The notes: a model not told the origin generated them from the letters alone. A DNA stretch of 10,562 nt from Oscillospiraceae bacterium (GCA_017381835.1 JAFOBK010000029.1:1-10562), one strand, 5' to 3'. Numbered from the stretch's first letter, positions 1 to 6,939 are shown. Made by a program: numbers and translations.

Positions 1-1004
1 ACCAAGGTATAGGGCATGAACACATAGTTGCGGATCTGACTGCCCCACTCGATCTTCTGCTGAACACCCTTGATGTCAGCGATATTAGCCAAATGCTCCC
101 GCTCCCGGATCTCCACCAGCTTGGACCGCAGCATACGCAGACAGGTTTCCTTATTCTGGAACTGGCTTCGCTCGGTCTGGCAGGAGACTACGATACCGGA
201 CTTGTGGATCAGACGGACTGCAGAGGAGGTCTTGTTGACCTTCTGACCGCCTGCGCCGGAGGAGCGGTAAACCTGCATTTCGTAGTCCTCGGGACGGATC
301 TCAAAGTCCTCGGACTCATCTTCGATTTCGGGAATAACTTCAATCGCGGAGAAAGAAGTCTGACGGCGGGCATTGGCATCAAAGGGAGAAACACGAACCA
401 GACGGTGGACACCGTTTTCGCCCTTCAGGAAGCCGTATGCGTTCTCGCCTTCCACCATGATGGAAGCGGACTTCAGGCCGGCTTCATCGCCTTCCTGGTA
501 GTCCATGATCTTATACTCAAAGCCGTGACGCTCTGCCCAGCGGGTGTACATACGGTAGAGCATGGAACACCAGTCCTGTGCTTCGGTGCCGCCAGCGCCT
601 GCCTGGAAGCTCATGATGGCATTATTCTTATCGTACTTGCCGTTGAGAAGGGTTTCCAGACGGCAGGCTTCCATGCCCGCTTCCAGGGCAGCAAAGCCTT
701 CCTTCAGCTCGTCGAGCATGGAGTCGTCATCTTCCTCGGCTGCCATTTCGCAGATGGTCATCAGATCTTCCCAGGAAGATACCATATCCTCATAGCGCTC
801 CAGCTTAGCCTGGGTCATCTTGGTCTTCACCACGATCTTCTGGCTCTTCTCGGGGTCATCCCAAAAGCCGGGAGCCTCCTGCATAAAGTTCAGACGCTCC
901 AGTTCATTCTTCAGACCTTCCACATTCAGAGAGTCTGCCAGGGCATCCAAAGCGGGCTTTACATCGTTGAGTTTTACCTTATACGCATCAAATTCAATAT
1001 TCAT
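1..1004 (-). CDS. prfB: Peptide chain release factor 2 (RF2), 3' end outside window
   Basis: Class I release factor that recognises UGA and UAA stop codons and triggers peptidyl-tRNA hydrolysis on the ribosome. I translated the complement directly: 334 complete codons are visible from ATG at 1004, with no in-frame stop. The RF2 anticodon-like tripeptide SPF is at residues 206-208 (VRVSPFDANARRQTSF) and the catalytic GGQ at 252-254 (SSGAGGQKVNKTSSAVR). The fragment ends in GSQIRNYVFMPYTL, so roughly 30-40 C-terminal residues are missing compared with the usual length of about 370. A GAGGG ribosome binding site lies 9 nt before the ATG. The +1 programmed frameshift found in many prfB genes (an early in-frame UGA near codon 26) is absent: codons 23-29 read straight through as ADSLNVE. 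The gene has its own promoter and is divergent from the tRNA gene. Confidence 0.95.
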   Translation of the reverse strand, partial: MNIEFDAYKVKLNDVKPALDALADSLNVEGLKNELERLNFMQEAPGFWDDPEKSQKIVVKTKMTQAKLERYEDMVSSWEDLMTICEMAAEEDDDSMLDELKEGFAALEAGMEACRLETLLNGKYDKNNAIMSFQAGAGGTEAQDWCSMLYRMYTRWAERHGFEYKIMDYQEGDEAGLKSASIMVEGENAYGFLKGENGVHRLVRVSPFDANARRQTSFSAIEVIPEIEDESEDFEIRPEDYEMQVYRSSGAGGQKVNKTSSAVRLIHKSGIVVSCQTERSQFQNKETCLRMLRSKLVEIREREHLANIADIKGVQQKIEWGSQIRNYVFMPYTL

Positions 1005-1045
1005 GGGGGTTTACCCTCGTTTCTTGTAGATTCTTTTGCCGATAT

Positions 1046-1074
1046 ATTATAGACGAATTTTCTCATAATGTAAA
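1046..1074 (-). promoter_or_regulatory. Sigma-A promoter of prfB
   Basis: On the minus strand a -35 box TTTACA (1069-1074) and a perfect -10 box TATAAT (1046-1051) are separated by 17 bp. Transcription should start near 1039, giving a leader of about 35 nt before the prfB ATG at 1004. No other minus-strand gene begins here. Confidence 0.8.
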
Positions 1075-1120
1075 GAGGAAATGCACGCAGATACCAACTT
1101 TTTCAAAGTTTTTTGTTTTT

Positions 1121-1179
1121 ACCTCATCCGTCACGGCTGATGCTGTGCCACCTTCCCCATAGGGGAAGGCTTTTGAGGT
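1121..1179. repeat. Dispersed palindromic repeat able to fold as a three-stem junction
   Basis: A 59-bp intergenic element closed by an outer inverted repeat ACCTCA (1121-1126) / TGAGGT (1174-1179). Inside are two hairpins: CACGGC / GCTGTG with a TGAT loop (1132-1147, one G-T pair) and CCTTCCCC / GGGGAAGG with an ATA loop (1151-1169). The sequence type (CTCATCCGTCA... then a CCTTCCCC hairpin) resembles, from memory, a repeat scattered through intergenic regions of Oscillospiraceae. Only one copy lies in this window, so repetition itself is not shown here. Its right end abuts the -35 box of the tRNA promoter. Confidence 0.6.
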
Positions 1180-1207
1180 TGACACCAGGCCCAAAAATGG
1201 GTACAAT
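1179..1207 (+). promoter_or_regulatory. Sigma-A promoter of the tRNA-Arg gene
   Basis: Consensus -35 box TTGACA (1179-1184), a 17-bp spacer, and -10 box TACAAT (1202-1207). The expected transcription start, near 1214, is about 7 nt before the mature tRNA 5' end. The first T of the -35 box is also the last base of the upstream palindromic repeat. Confidence 0.85.
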
Positions 1208-1220
1208 ACTGGATGTATAT

Positions 1221-1297
1221 GCCCCAGTAGCTCAGTTGTATAGAGCAATCGCCTCCTAAGCGATAGGTCGGAGGTTAGAGTCCTCTCTGGGGTGCCA
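1221..1297 (+). tRNA. tRNA-Arg, anticodon CCT, with CCA encoded
   Basis: All four arms pair: acceptor GCCCCAG/CTGGGGT (the end pair 1-72 is G-U), D stem GCTC/GAGC, anticodon stem ATCGC/GCGAT around loop CTCCTAA, T stem GGAGG/CCTCT. The anticodon CCT reads AGG codons. A20, a known arginine identity base in bacteria, is present; the discriminator is G73, followed by CCA at 1295-1297. Two normally invariant elbow bases differ: the D loop reads AGTTGTATA (U19 instead of G19) and the T loop reads TTAGAGT (A56 instead of C56). The two changes would restore a Watson-Crick 19-56 pair. The gene has its own promoter and terminator and is a single-tRNA unit. Confidence 0.95.
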
Positions 1298-1337
1298 AAG
1301 AAACAGATGACCCAACCGGGTTATCTGTTTCTTTTTT
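1297..1337 (+). terminator. Intrinsic terminator of the tRNA gene
   Basis: Nearly perfect 17-bp stem (1297-1313 with 1318-1334, one G-T pair), AACC tetraloop at 1314-1317, and T run at 1332-1337. It starts directly at the last base of the tRNA CCA end. Confidence 0.9.
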
Positions 1338-1399
1338 ATGAAGAAGGAATTTGAATCCATTGTTCTCCTATTTATTCCTAAGAAAATGCAAATACCTTG

Positions 1400-1428
1400 T
1401 TGTGTTATCCGCGTCCATAAAGTATAAT
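1400..1428 (+). promoter_or_regulatory. Probable nagA promoter
   Basis: A perfect -10 box TATAAT (1423-1428) is preceded at 17 bp by a weak -35 box TTGTGT (1400-1405). It would give a leader of about 100 nt before the nagA ATG at 1537. An alternative is an extended -10 TGCTATCAT at 1494-1502, closer to the gene but without a clear -35. The leader contains a small inverted repeat CTTTA/TAAAG (1466-1470/1479-1483) that could be an operator; this is speculative. Confidence 0.5.
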
Positions 1429-1536
1429 AGTTAAGAATAAATATCGCTTTCCCCTTGTTTGGTGACTTTATTACAGAGTAAAGCGCCGAAACATGCTATC
1501 ATCTAAACAGAATCATGAAATAAGGAGATATGTACT

Positions 1537-2667
1537 ATGTTTTACAAGAACGCCAGAATTTTTTGCAGCGACTTTTCTTTCCACGAAGGCGCATTTGAAG
1601 TAAAAGACGGATTCTTTGGCCAGATCCTTCCCGAGAATGTACCGGAAGATGCCATCGACCTGCAGGGTGCTACCGTCATCCCCGGTCTGGTGGAAGTTCA
1701 CAGCCACGGCAACTCCGGCGCTGACTTCTCTGACGGTGATTACGAAGGCCTGAAGGCTATGGCAAAGTTCTATGCCCAGTGCGGCGCCACCTCCTTTGCC
1801 CCCGCTTCCATGACTCTGCCCTACGAGGTTCTGAGCAAGGCATTCGCCACCGGCAAGCAGCTGGTGGAGGAAGCTCCCGAGGGTCATTCCCGCTTCATGG
1901 GCATTCAGATGGAAGGCCCCTACTTCTCTTACGCCAAGCGCGGCGCTCAGAATCCCGACTATCTGAAGGAGCCTGATTTCGAAGGCTTCAAGAAGCTCTA
2001 TGACGAGTGCGGCGGTCTGGTTCGTATCGTGGATCTGGCACCCGAGCTGCCCGGCGCTGCGGAATTTGTTGCCAAGGCCAAGGATCTGTGCACCGTTTCC
2101 ATTGCCCACACCGACTCTGACTATGACCATGCCAAGGCTGCCATCGATGCAGGTGTCACCCACCTGACCCATCTGTACAACGCTATGCCCGGCATCCACC
2201 ACCGCAAGCCCGGTGTGATCCCCGCAGCTGTGGAGAATCCCAATGTGCAGGCTGAGATCATCTGCGACGGCTACCACATTCATCCCGCTTCCGTGCGTCT
2301 GGCTTTCACCATGTTCAAGAACCGCATGATCATCGTTTCCGACTCCGGCCGCTGCGCCGGTCAGCCTGAGGGTTATCAGTTCGACATCGGCGGTCAGATG
2401 GCTGAACTGCGGGACGGTGTTGCCAAGCTGGTGGGCAGCGATACCATCGCCTGCTCTGCATCCAACATGTGGGCATGTCTGCGCAATGCCATTTCCTGGG
2501 ACATCCCCGAGGAAGAGGCTGTCCGCGCTGCTTCCTACAACCCCGCCAAGGCTCTGGGCGCCCAGGACAAGATCGGCTCCATTGAAACCGGCAAGTTTGC
2601 TGACTTCATTGTTACGAATGCCGATTACTCCGAAAAGCGCGTTTTCATCGGCGGCAAGGAAATCTAA
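1537..2667 (+). CDS. nagA: N-acetylglucosamine-6-phosphate deacetylase
   Basis: Amidohydrolase-fold enzyme that removes acetate from GlcNAc-6-phosphate to give glucosamine-6-phosphate, a cytosolic step in amino-sugar and cell-wall recycling. The 376-residue length fits the family. Visible metal and active-site residues: H55-x-H57 in VEVHSHG (the two-histidine type of B. subtilis rather than the E. coli Q-x-N type), E126 in MEGPYF, H191 in IAHTDSDY, H212 in HLTHLYNAMPG, H247 in CDGYHIHP, and the catalytic aspartate D269 in IVSDSGRCAG. The stretch after D269 and the SDTIACSAS segment diverge from textbook NagA, so this may be a clostridial subgroup with a related substrate. AAGGAG (1522-1527) lies 9 nt before the ATG. 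No nagB or PTS gene is adjacent; the gene appears to be transcribed alone. Confidence 0.87.
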   Translation: MFYKNARIFCSDFSFHEGAFEVKDGFFGQILPENVPEDAIDLQGATVIPGLVEVHSHGNSGADFSDGDYEGLKAMAKFYAQCGATSFAPASMTLPYEVLSKAFATGKQLVEEAPEGHSRFMGIQMEGPYFSYAKRGAQNPDYLKEPDFEGFKKLYDECGGLVRIVDLAPELPGAAEFVAKAKDLCTVSIAHTDSDYDHAKAAIDAGVTHLTHLYNAMPGIHHRKPGVIPAAVENPNVQAEIICDGYHIHPASVRLAFTMFKNRMIIVSDSGRCAGQPEGYQFDIGGQMAELRDGVAKLVGSDTIACSASNMWACLRNAISWDIPEEEAVRAASYNPAKALGAQDKIGSIETGKFADFIVTNADYSEKRVFIGGKEI

Positions 2668-2678
2668 CGAATCCAAGC

Positions 2679-2711
2679 AAAAATCCGTGGTCTAATGACC
2701 ACGGATTTTTT
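2679..2711. terminator. Bidirectional terminator between nagA and the RND gene
   Basis: Perfect 14-bp stem (2679-2692 with 2697-2710) and a TAAT loop. It is flanked by an A run (2679-2683) and a T run (2706-2711), so it can stop nagA transcription from the left and RND transcription from the right, where the pump gene ends at 2765. Confidence 0.9.
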
Positions 2712-2722
2712 GTTTCTATTAA

Positions 2723-2762
2723 GGGGATTGCCGCGTCGGCCTAAGTGCCTCCTCGCAATGAC
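2723..2762. repeat. Short REP-like dispersed repeat (ATTGC...GCAAT)
   Basis: A 40-bp element in the convergent gap, bounded by GGGGATTGCC and CTCGCAATGAC, with terminal inverted repeat ATTGC (2727-2731) / GCAAT (2755-2759) and a small inner GGC/GCC repeat. The type GTCATTGCGAG...GGCAATCCC is one I recall as frequent between genes in Oscillospiraceae and some other bacteria. Only this copy is in the window. It ends 2 bp before the RND stop codon. Confidence 0.55.
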
Positions 2763-2764
2763 TG

Positions 2765-5700
2765 TTACAGATCCAGCATTTCCAGATCCTTATCGTCGAT
2801 CTTACGCAGCTGCTTCTTGTTCATCATATCATAGATACAGGGAACCACGAAGAGGGTCATGAGGGTTGCGTACAGCAGACCGCCGATGCTGACCACTGCG
2901 ATGGGCCGCATGAGAATGCTGCCCACATCCTGGCTCACCGCCATGACGATCTGACCCAGGACGGTGGTGAGGGTGGTCATGAGAATGGGGCGGATTCTGG
3001 TGATGCCCGCTTCCACAATGGCCTCCCGACGCTCCATACCCTCCAGACGCAGCTGGTTGATATAGTCCACAAGCACGATACCGTTGTTGACGATGACACC
3101 CATCAGCATAATAAAGCCGATGAGGGCAATGATACTGACCTCCATGCCGCACAGCAGCAATGCCAGGAAGCCGCCGGTAAAGGCCAGGGGGATGGTAAAC
3201 ATGACGATGAATGGAGATTTCAGGGACTGGAACTGAGCCACCATGATCAGGTACACCAGCACCATACCCACCAGCAGCATCAGCGCCAGCTGCTCCACCG
3301 CTTCCATGATCATCTCATTTTCACCGGTGAAGGCATAGGACACGCCCTTGGGAAGGTCTGCTTTCTTCATGATATCTTCTGCCTGCTGGGTCATCAGGGT
3401 CACATTGTAGCCCTCTTCCAGGTAGGCGGTCACCTTCAGCTGGCGACGCTGGTTCACACGGCTGATGGACTGCAGGCTGGTGGTTTCCTCCACCACAGCA
3501 AAGTCTTTCAGGGGAATTTCTTCCACATCGCCGTCTTTATTGGTCACCTCGAACACATACTCCCGCAGTTCCGCACCGTCCAGTACCGCGCCATCGGGCT
3601 TTTCGATGATCACATTGGTGGTGATGCCGTCCAGCTCCAGGGATGCGGCGGTGCCGTCAGTGGTCAGACCCGAGGCCAGTTCCATATAAACCTGCGCCAC
3701 GGTAAGGCCGTGCTTCATGGCCTCGTTCCGGTCGATGGAAATATGCAGCGCGGGAGCGGTATCTTCCAGGCCGTCGGATACTTCCGATACGCCTTCCAGC
3801 CGCTCCAAAAGCTGGGCGGTTTCTTTTGCGGCAGTTTCCAGGTCATCCATATCCTCAGAATAGAGGTTCACAGCCACACCGGAGCCGGTGAGCATGGACA
3901 TATCCATCATAGCGGAGGTTGCGCTGATGGAACAGGAAAGGTCGGCGCAGCTTTCTTCGATTTTCTTGGCTACCTCCGCGCCGGAGATCTTCTCGGATTC
4001 CAGGGTCACATAGACCGTGACATTGTAATTTTCCTGGCCGGTGGCAGATGAGCCAAGGCTTCCCATGCCCATGCTCATATAGGAGGAACCGCCGCCGTCC
4101 ATCATGGCGCCCACGGTTTCCACACCCTCCAATTCCGTTACCCGCTCCAAAACCGTATCCGCAAGATCCACGGAGGTCTCCCGGTCGGCGCCCTCAGGCA
4201 TGATCACAGAAGCGGTGATCATTGGAGAGTCCATGGTGGGCATGAAGATGAAGCCCTTGGAAAGGCTCATGACCATGCTGGCCACCAGCAGAACGGCAGA
4301 AAGGATCAGAACGATTACCTTGTGATTCAGGGTCCACTGGACACTGTTGCGGTAGGCTTTCATCAGTTTAGCGCCCAGATTGCCTTCTCTGAGAGGCTTA
4401 TCCTTTTTCAGGATGGTGGTAGCCATGGCAGGCACCAGGGTCAGGGCAATGATCAGGGAGGCCAGCAGAGAATAGGTCATGGTCAGCGCCAGATCCATAA
4501 ACAGCTGCTTGGTCAGGCCATCCACAAAGATAATGGGAACGAACACGCAGACGGTGGTCAGGGTGGATGCGGCGATGGCGCCTACCACCTGGCCGGCACC
4601 GGAAACTGCCGCCTGGATCACATTGGCGCCCTTGGCACGGAGCCGGTAGATATTTTCAATGACAACAATGGAGTTATCCACCAGCATACCTACCGCTATG
4701 GCAAGACCCGAAAGCGATATCATATTCAGGCTCACACCGGAGAAGTACATCAGCACAATGGCAAACACCACGCTGATGGGGATGGAGCAGAGGTTGATAA
4801 AGGTGGGTCGGATATCCCGCAGGAAAATGAACAGAATCAGCACCGAGAACAGCGCGCCCAGGAACAGATTCTTCAAAATGGACTCTACCACCATGTAGAT
4901 ATAGTCGCCCTGGTCTGTGAGCTTCACAAACTTCAGGCCGGGGTATTCCTTTTCCAGTTCCCGGAAGTGCTCGGTGATATTGTCGGTGACTTCTGCGGTG
5001 GGATAGGTACTCTGCTTTTCAAAGGTCAGCATCACACCGTCGTTGCCGCCCAACTTTGCATAGGTGGAATCCCGGTTATCAGTGAGCATGACAACTGCCA
5101 CATCTTTCAGATAGATGGGATCCACACCCTCCATGCCCATATCAAACAAAAGCAGGTTCTGCAGGGTGTCCAGGTCTTCGATCTCATCACCGATGGAGAC
5201 CATGTAGCTGATGCCATTTTCCTGCACATAGCCTGCAGGCATGGCAAAGTTCTGTGCCGTCAGGATCTGCTTGACCATGTCCATGGTGATGATGGCATTC
5301 AGGTCTGCCTGGCGGAGGGCATCTTCACGGCTATCTTCAATGGTGGTAAGGCCGGACTCGATTTGGGTCAGGGCCATTTCCATGCTGGCAGCACCGGCAG
5401 CCAGCTGACCGGCAGCGGAGCTCATCTCCACCAAGCCCTTCAACTTCTGCTCTTCCAGCATGGCTTCCGCTTCTTCCATGGTAAGCAGGCCTGCCTCCAG
5501 CTGCTTTTCTGCTTCCAGCAGCTGATCCAGCTGGGTCTTCAGTTCTGTGACCGCATCCTTAAGGCCTTCCCGGCTCATATCCTGGGTTTCCAGCAGCGCA
5601 TCAATGGCGCTGACGGCGCCGTCTGCCAGCTCCGCATTGAGATTTGCCGTCATAACTGCCTGTTCCAAATTTTCATCGGTGGTGCCGGCAGTAGCCAGGG

Positions 5701-6781
5701 CTGCGTTGTAGGCGGCCTCGGCCATGGCCAGGTCTGCTTCCTGCTGGATCAGCTGGGTACGCAGGGTTTCCAGGGATTCGGGGTCGTTGCCGGATGCTTC
5801 CAGCAAAGCGATCTGGGCTTTGGTTTCTTCAATCTGCAGACGCATCTGCTGAAGTTCTTCCTTCTGCATCTGCAGCGCTTCCAGCTGCGCCAGGCGCTGG
5901 GCGGTGTCTGCCTGGGTGGCAACCACCTCGTCTACCCGGTCGCTGAGCATTTTTAAGGTATTGTAGGTTACCTCCAGGGTCTGCTTGCCGGCCTCCAGCT
6001 CCTCCTTGGCTTTCAGAAGCTTTTCTTTCTCTTCTTTGAGTTTCTTATCGCCCTCGATAATGGCGTCTACACCGGCATCCATCTGCCCCTGGGCATTCTC
6101 CATCTGTTCCTTGGAATCTTCCAGCTCTGCCTTCTGCTCTTCCAGGTCTTCGGCGGCTTTGTCCAGCTCCGCATTGATGGCATCGATCACCTTTTGGTTG
6201 GTTTCATCCAGCAGCTTCTGATCCAGCACCACATGCAGCTCCTGGTTGATCATACCGGTGGTGGAGATACGGGCAACACCGGGGATGCCCTCCAGTTTAT
6301 TGAGAAGGGTTTCATTGAGAAACTCCGTCAGTTCCAGGTTGTCCTTACCCTCCATAGAGAGGGCTGCCACCTGCACCGGCAGCATGGAAGGATTGATCTT
6401 CAGCACATAAGGAGTAGACACCATCTCATCCCAGGTGGCGGACAGCGCCGTGATCTGCTGCTGGATATCCACACCGATGGTGTCCATATTGGCAGCTTCT
6501 TCAAACTCCAGGGTCAGCATGCTGACATTTTCCGCGGAGGTGGAAGACACATTTTTAATATGCTCCAGAGTGGACATGGCCTGCTCCAAAGGCTTGGTGA
6601 CTTCCGACTCCACCTTTTCCGGGGTGGCACCGGGATAGGCCGTCACCACAATGGCATAGGGGAAATCCATATTAGGCAAAAGGTCCGGGGTCATCTTCAA
6701 ATAAGCCACCACACCCAGCACCAGCACCGCAATGATCGCCACAAAAACGGTCATGGGTTTTTTTACCGAAAATTTATGCAT
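2765..6781 (-). CDS. RND-family efflux pump (AcrB/SwrC type) with large coiled-coil insertion
   Basis: Proton-driven exporter in the cytoplasmic membrane, 1338 residues against about 1040 usually. TM1 is at 10-29, TM2-6 within about 635-790, TM7 at about 820-840 and TM8-12 within about 1160-1316, with two large extracytoplasmic porter regions between. TM4 reads GMLVDNSIVVIENIYR: the first proton-relay aspartate (AcrB D407) is D702, the second (D408) is N703. TM10 reads GVIVNNGIVLVDYINQLR, with Asn where AcrB has K940; both substitutions are, from memory, common in SwrC-like pumps. Residues about 191-495 are an inserted alanine-, glutamate- and leucine-rich coiled coil, placed between LDQKLLDE and ITMDMVKQILTAQN, which in AcrB are contiguous at the entry to the docking domain. 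The second porter half has methionine-rich loops (893-906, 958-963). I chose ATG 6781 because AGGAG lies 7 nt upstream; a TTG at 6799 would swallow that site. Substrate unknown. Confidence 0.93.
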   Translation of the reverse strand: MHKFSVKKPMTVFVAIIAVLVLGVVAYLKMTPDLLPNMDFPYAIVVTAYPGATPEKVESEVTKPLEQAMSTLEHIKNVSSTSAENVSMLTLEFEEAANMDTIGVDIQQQITALSATWDEMVSTPYVLKINPSMLPVQVAALSMEGKDNLELTEFLNETLLNKLEGIPGVARISTTGMINQELHVVLDQKLLDETNQKVIDAINAELDKAAEDLEEQKAELEDSKEQMENAQGQMDAGVDAIIEGDKKLKEEKEKLLKAKEELEAGKQTLEVTYNTLKMLSDRVDEVVATQADTAQRLAQLEALQMQKEELQQMRLQIEETKAQIALLEASGNDPESLETLRTQLIQQEADLAMAEAAYNAALATAGTTDENLEQAVMTANLNAELADGAVSAIDALLETQDMSREGLKDAVTELKTQLDQLLEAEKQLEAGLLTMEEAEAMLEEQKLKGLVEMSSAAGQLAAGAASMEMALTQIESGLTTIEDSREDALRQADLNAIITMDMVKQILTAQNFAMPAGYVQENGISYMVSIGDEIEDLDTLQNLLLFDMGMEGVDPIYLKDVAVVMLTDNRDSTYAKLGGNDGVMLTFEKQSTYPTAEVTDNITEHFRELEKEYPGLKFVKLTDQGDYIYMVVESILKNLFLGALFSVLILFIFLRDIRPTFINLCSIPISVVFAIVLMYFSGVSLNMISLSGLAIAVGMLVDNSIVVIENIYRLRAKGANVIQAAVSGAGQVVGAIAASTLTTVCVFVPIIFVDGLTKQLFMDLALTMTYSLLASLIIALTLVPAMATTILKKDKPLREGNLGAKLMKAYRNSVQWTLNHKVIVLILSAVLLVASMVMSLSKGFIFMPTMDSPMITASVIMPEGADRETSVDLADTVLERVTELEGVETVGAMMDGGGSSYMSMGMGSLGSSATGQENYNVTVYVTLESEKISGAEVAKKIEESCADLSCSISATSAMMDMSMLTGSGVAVNLYSEDMDDLETAAKETAQLLERLEGVSEVSDGLEDTAPALHISIDRNEAMKHGLTVAQVYMELASGLTTDGTAASLELDGITTNVIIEKPDGAVLDGAELREYVFEVTNKDGDVEEIPLKDFAVVEETTSLQSISRVNQRRQLKVTAYLEEGYNVTLMTQQAEDIMKKADLPKGVSYAFTGENEMIMEAVEQLALMLLVGMVLVYLIMVAQFQSLKSPFIVMFTIPLAFTGGFLALLLCGMEVSIIALIGFIMLMGVIVNNGIVLVDYINQLRLEGMERREAIVEAGITRIRPILMTTLTTVLGQIVMAVSQDVGSILMRPIAVVSIGGLLYATLMTLFVVPCIYDMMNKKQLRKIDDKDLEMLDL

Positions 6782-6788
6782 ACGCCTG

Positions 6789-6793
6789 CTCCT
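6789..6793 (-). promoter_or_regulatory. Ribosome binding site fixing the RND start
   Basis: AGGAG on the minus strand with a 7-nt spacer to ATG 6781. This favours 6781 over the in-frame TTG at 6799, which lies upstream of the site. Confidence 0.8.
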
Positions 6794-6809
6794 AACCAAA
6801 AAACCAATA

Positions 6810-6841
6810 ATATCAATGAGATAATCTTATCAGTTAGATAT
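6810..6841. promoter_or_regulatory. Interrupted palindrome over the RND promoter, likely operator
   Basis: A 32-bp dyad of the form ATATC-n5-GATAA-TC-TTATC-n5-GATAT, centred at 6825/6826. Eleven of fifteen arm positions pair; both inner and outer 5-bp blocks pair perfectly. It covers the -10 box (6824-6829) and most of the spacer, so a bound dimer or pair of dimers would block the promoter. No regulator gene is visible in the window, so the binding protein is unknown. Confidence 0.6.
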
Positions 6842-6852
6842 GGGAGAATCAA
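6824..6852 (-). promoter_or_regulatory. Sigma-A promoter of the RND gene
   Basis: On the minus strand, -35 TTGATT (6847-6852), 17-bp spacer, -10 TAAGAT (6824-6829) with an extended TG motif just upstream (TGATAAGAT). The expected start is near 6817, giving a leader of about 36 nt. Together with the terminator at 6899-6931 this makes the pump a separate transcription unit from the ABC operon. Confidence 0.78.
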
Positions 6853-6898
6853 CGGGAAATTGTGAACTTTTCAATGTTTTCTTTCAATTATTCGTGAA

Positions 6899-6931
6899 CA
6901 AAAGACGCACTGCCGGGCAGTGCGTCTTTTG
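6899..6931 (-). terminator. Intrinsic terminator after the ABC permease gene
   Basis: Perfect 15-bp stem (6899-6913 with 6917-6931), 3-nt loop, starting 8 nt after the permease stop codon. The minus-strand transcript ends the stem in UUUUGUU, a short U run, so some read-through into the RND gene is possible. Confidence 0.8.
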
Positions 6932-6939
6932 CTGCATAT

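Noticed and set aside
93..1052. 319-codon plus-strand open frame over prfB
   Set aside because: prfB on the minus strand explains this region with SPF and GGQ motifs; the plus frame has no ribosome binding site or known motif.
1096..1120. AACTTT/AAAGTT hairpin followed by a T-rich run on the plus strand
   Set aside because: The stem is only 6 bp and AT-rich, and there is no plus-strand gene upstream to terminate.
1151..1169. CCTTCCCC/GGGGAAGG hairpin as a terminator
   Set aside because: No gene ends here on either strand and only four T follow; it is better explained as part of the dispersed repeat.
1513..2676. 387-codon open frame on the minus strand across all of nagA
   Set aside because: It mirrors nagA, which has clear active-site motifs and a ribosome binding site; the antisense frame is open because of codon bias and has no recognisable domain.
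4322..5956. 544-codon plus-strand open frame inside the RND gene
   Set aside because: It is antisense to the coiled-coil and porter coding sequence; the translation is His/Gln/Gly-rich and low in complexity, as expected of the complement of GAA/CAG/CTG-rich DNA.
5297..6211. Coiled-coil stretch as a sign of gene fusion or frameshift
   Set aside because: The frame is continuous and both flanks are RND sequence that continues normally, so this is an in-frame insertion, not a fused separate gene.
6782..6799. Upstream TTG start for the RND pump
   Set aside because: It would place the AGGAG site (6789-6793) inside the coding region; ATG 6781 has ideal spacing and a family-like N-terminus.
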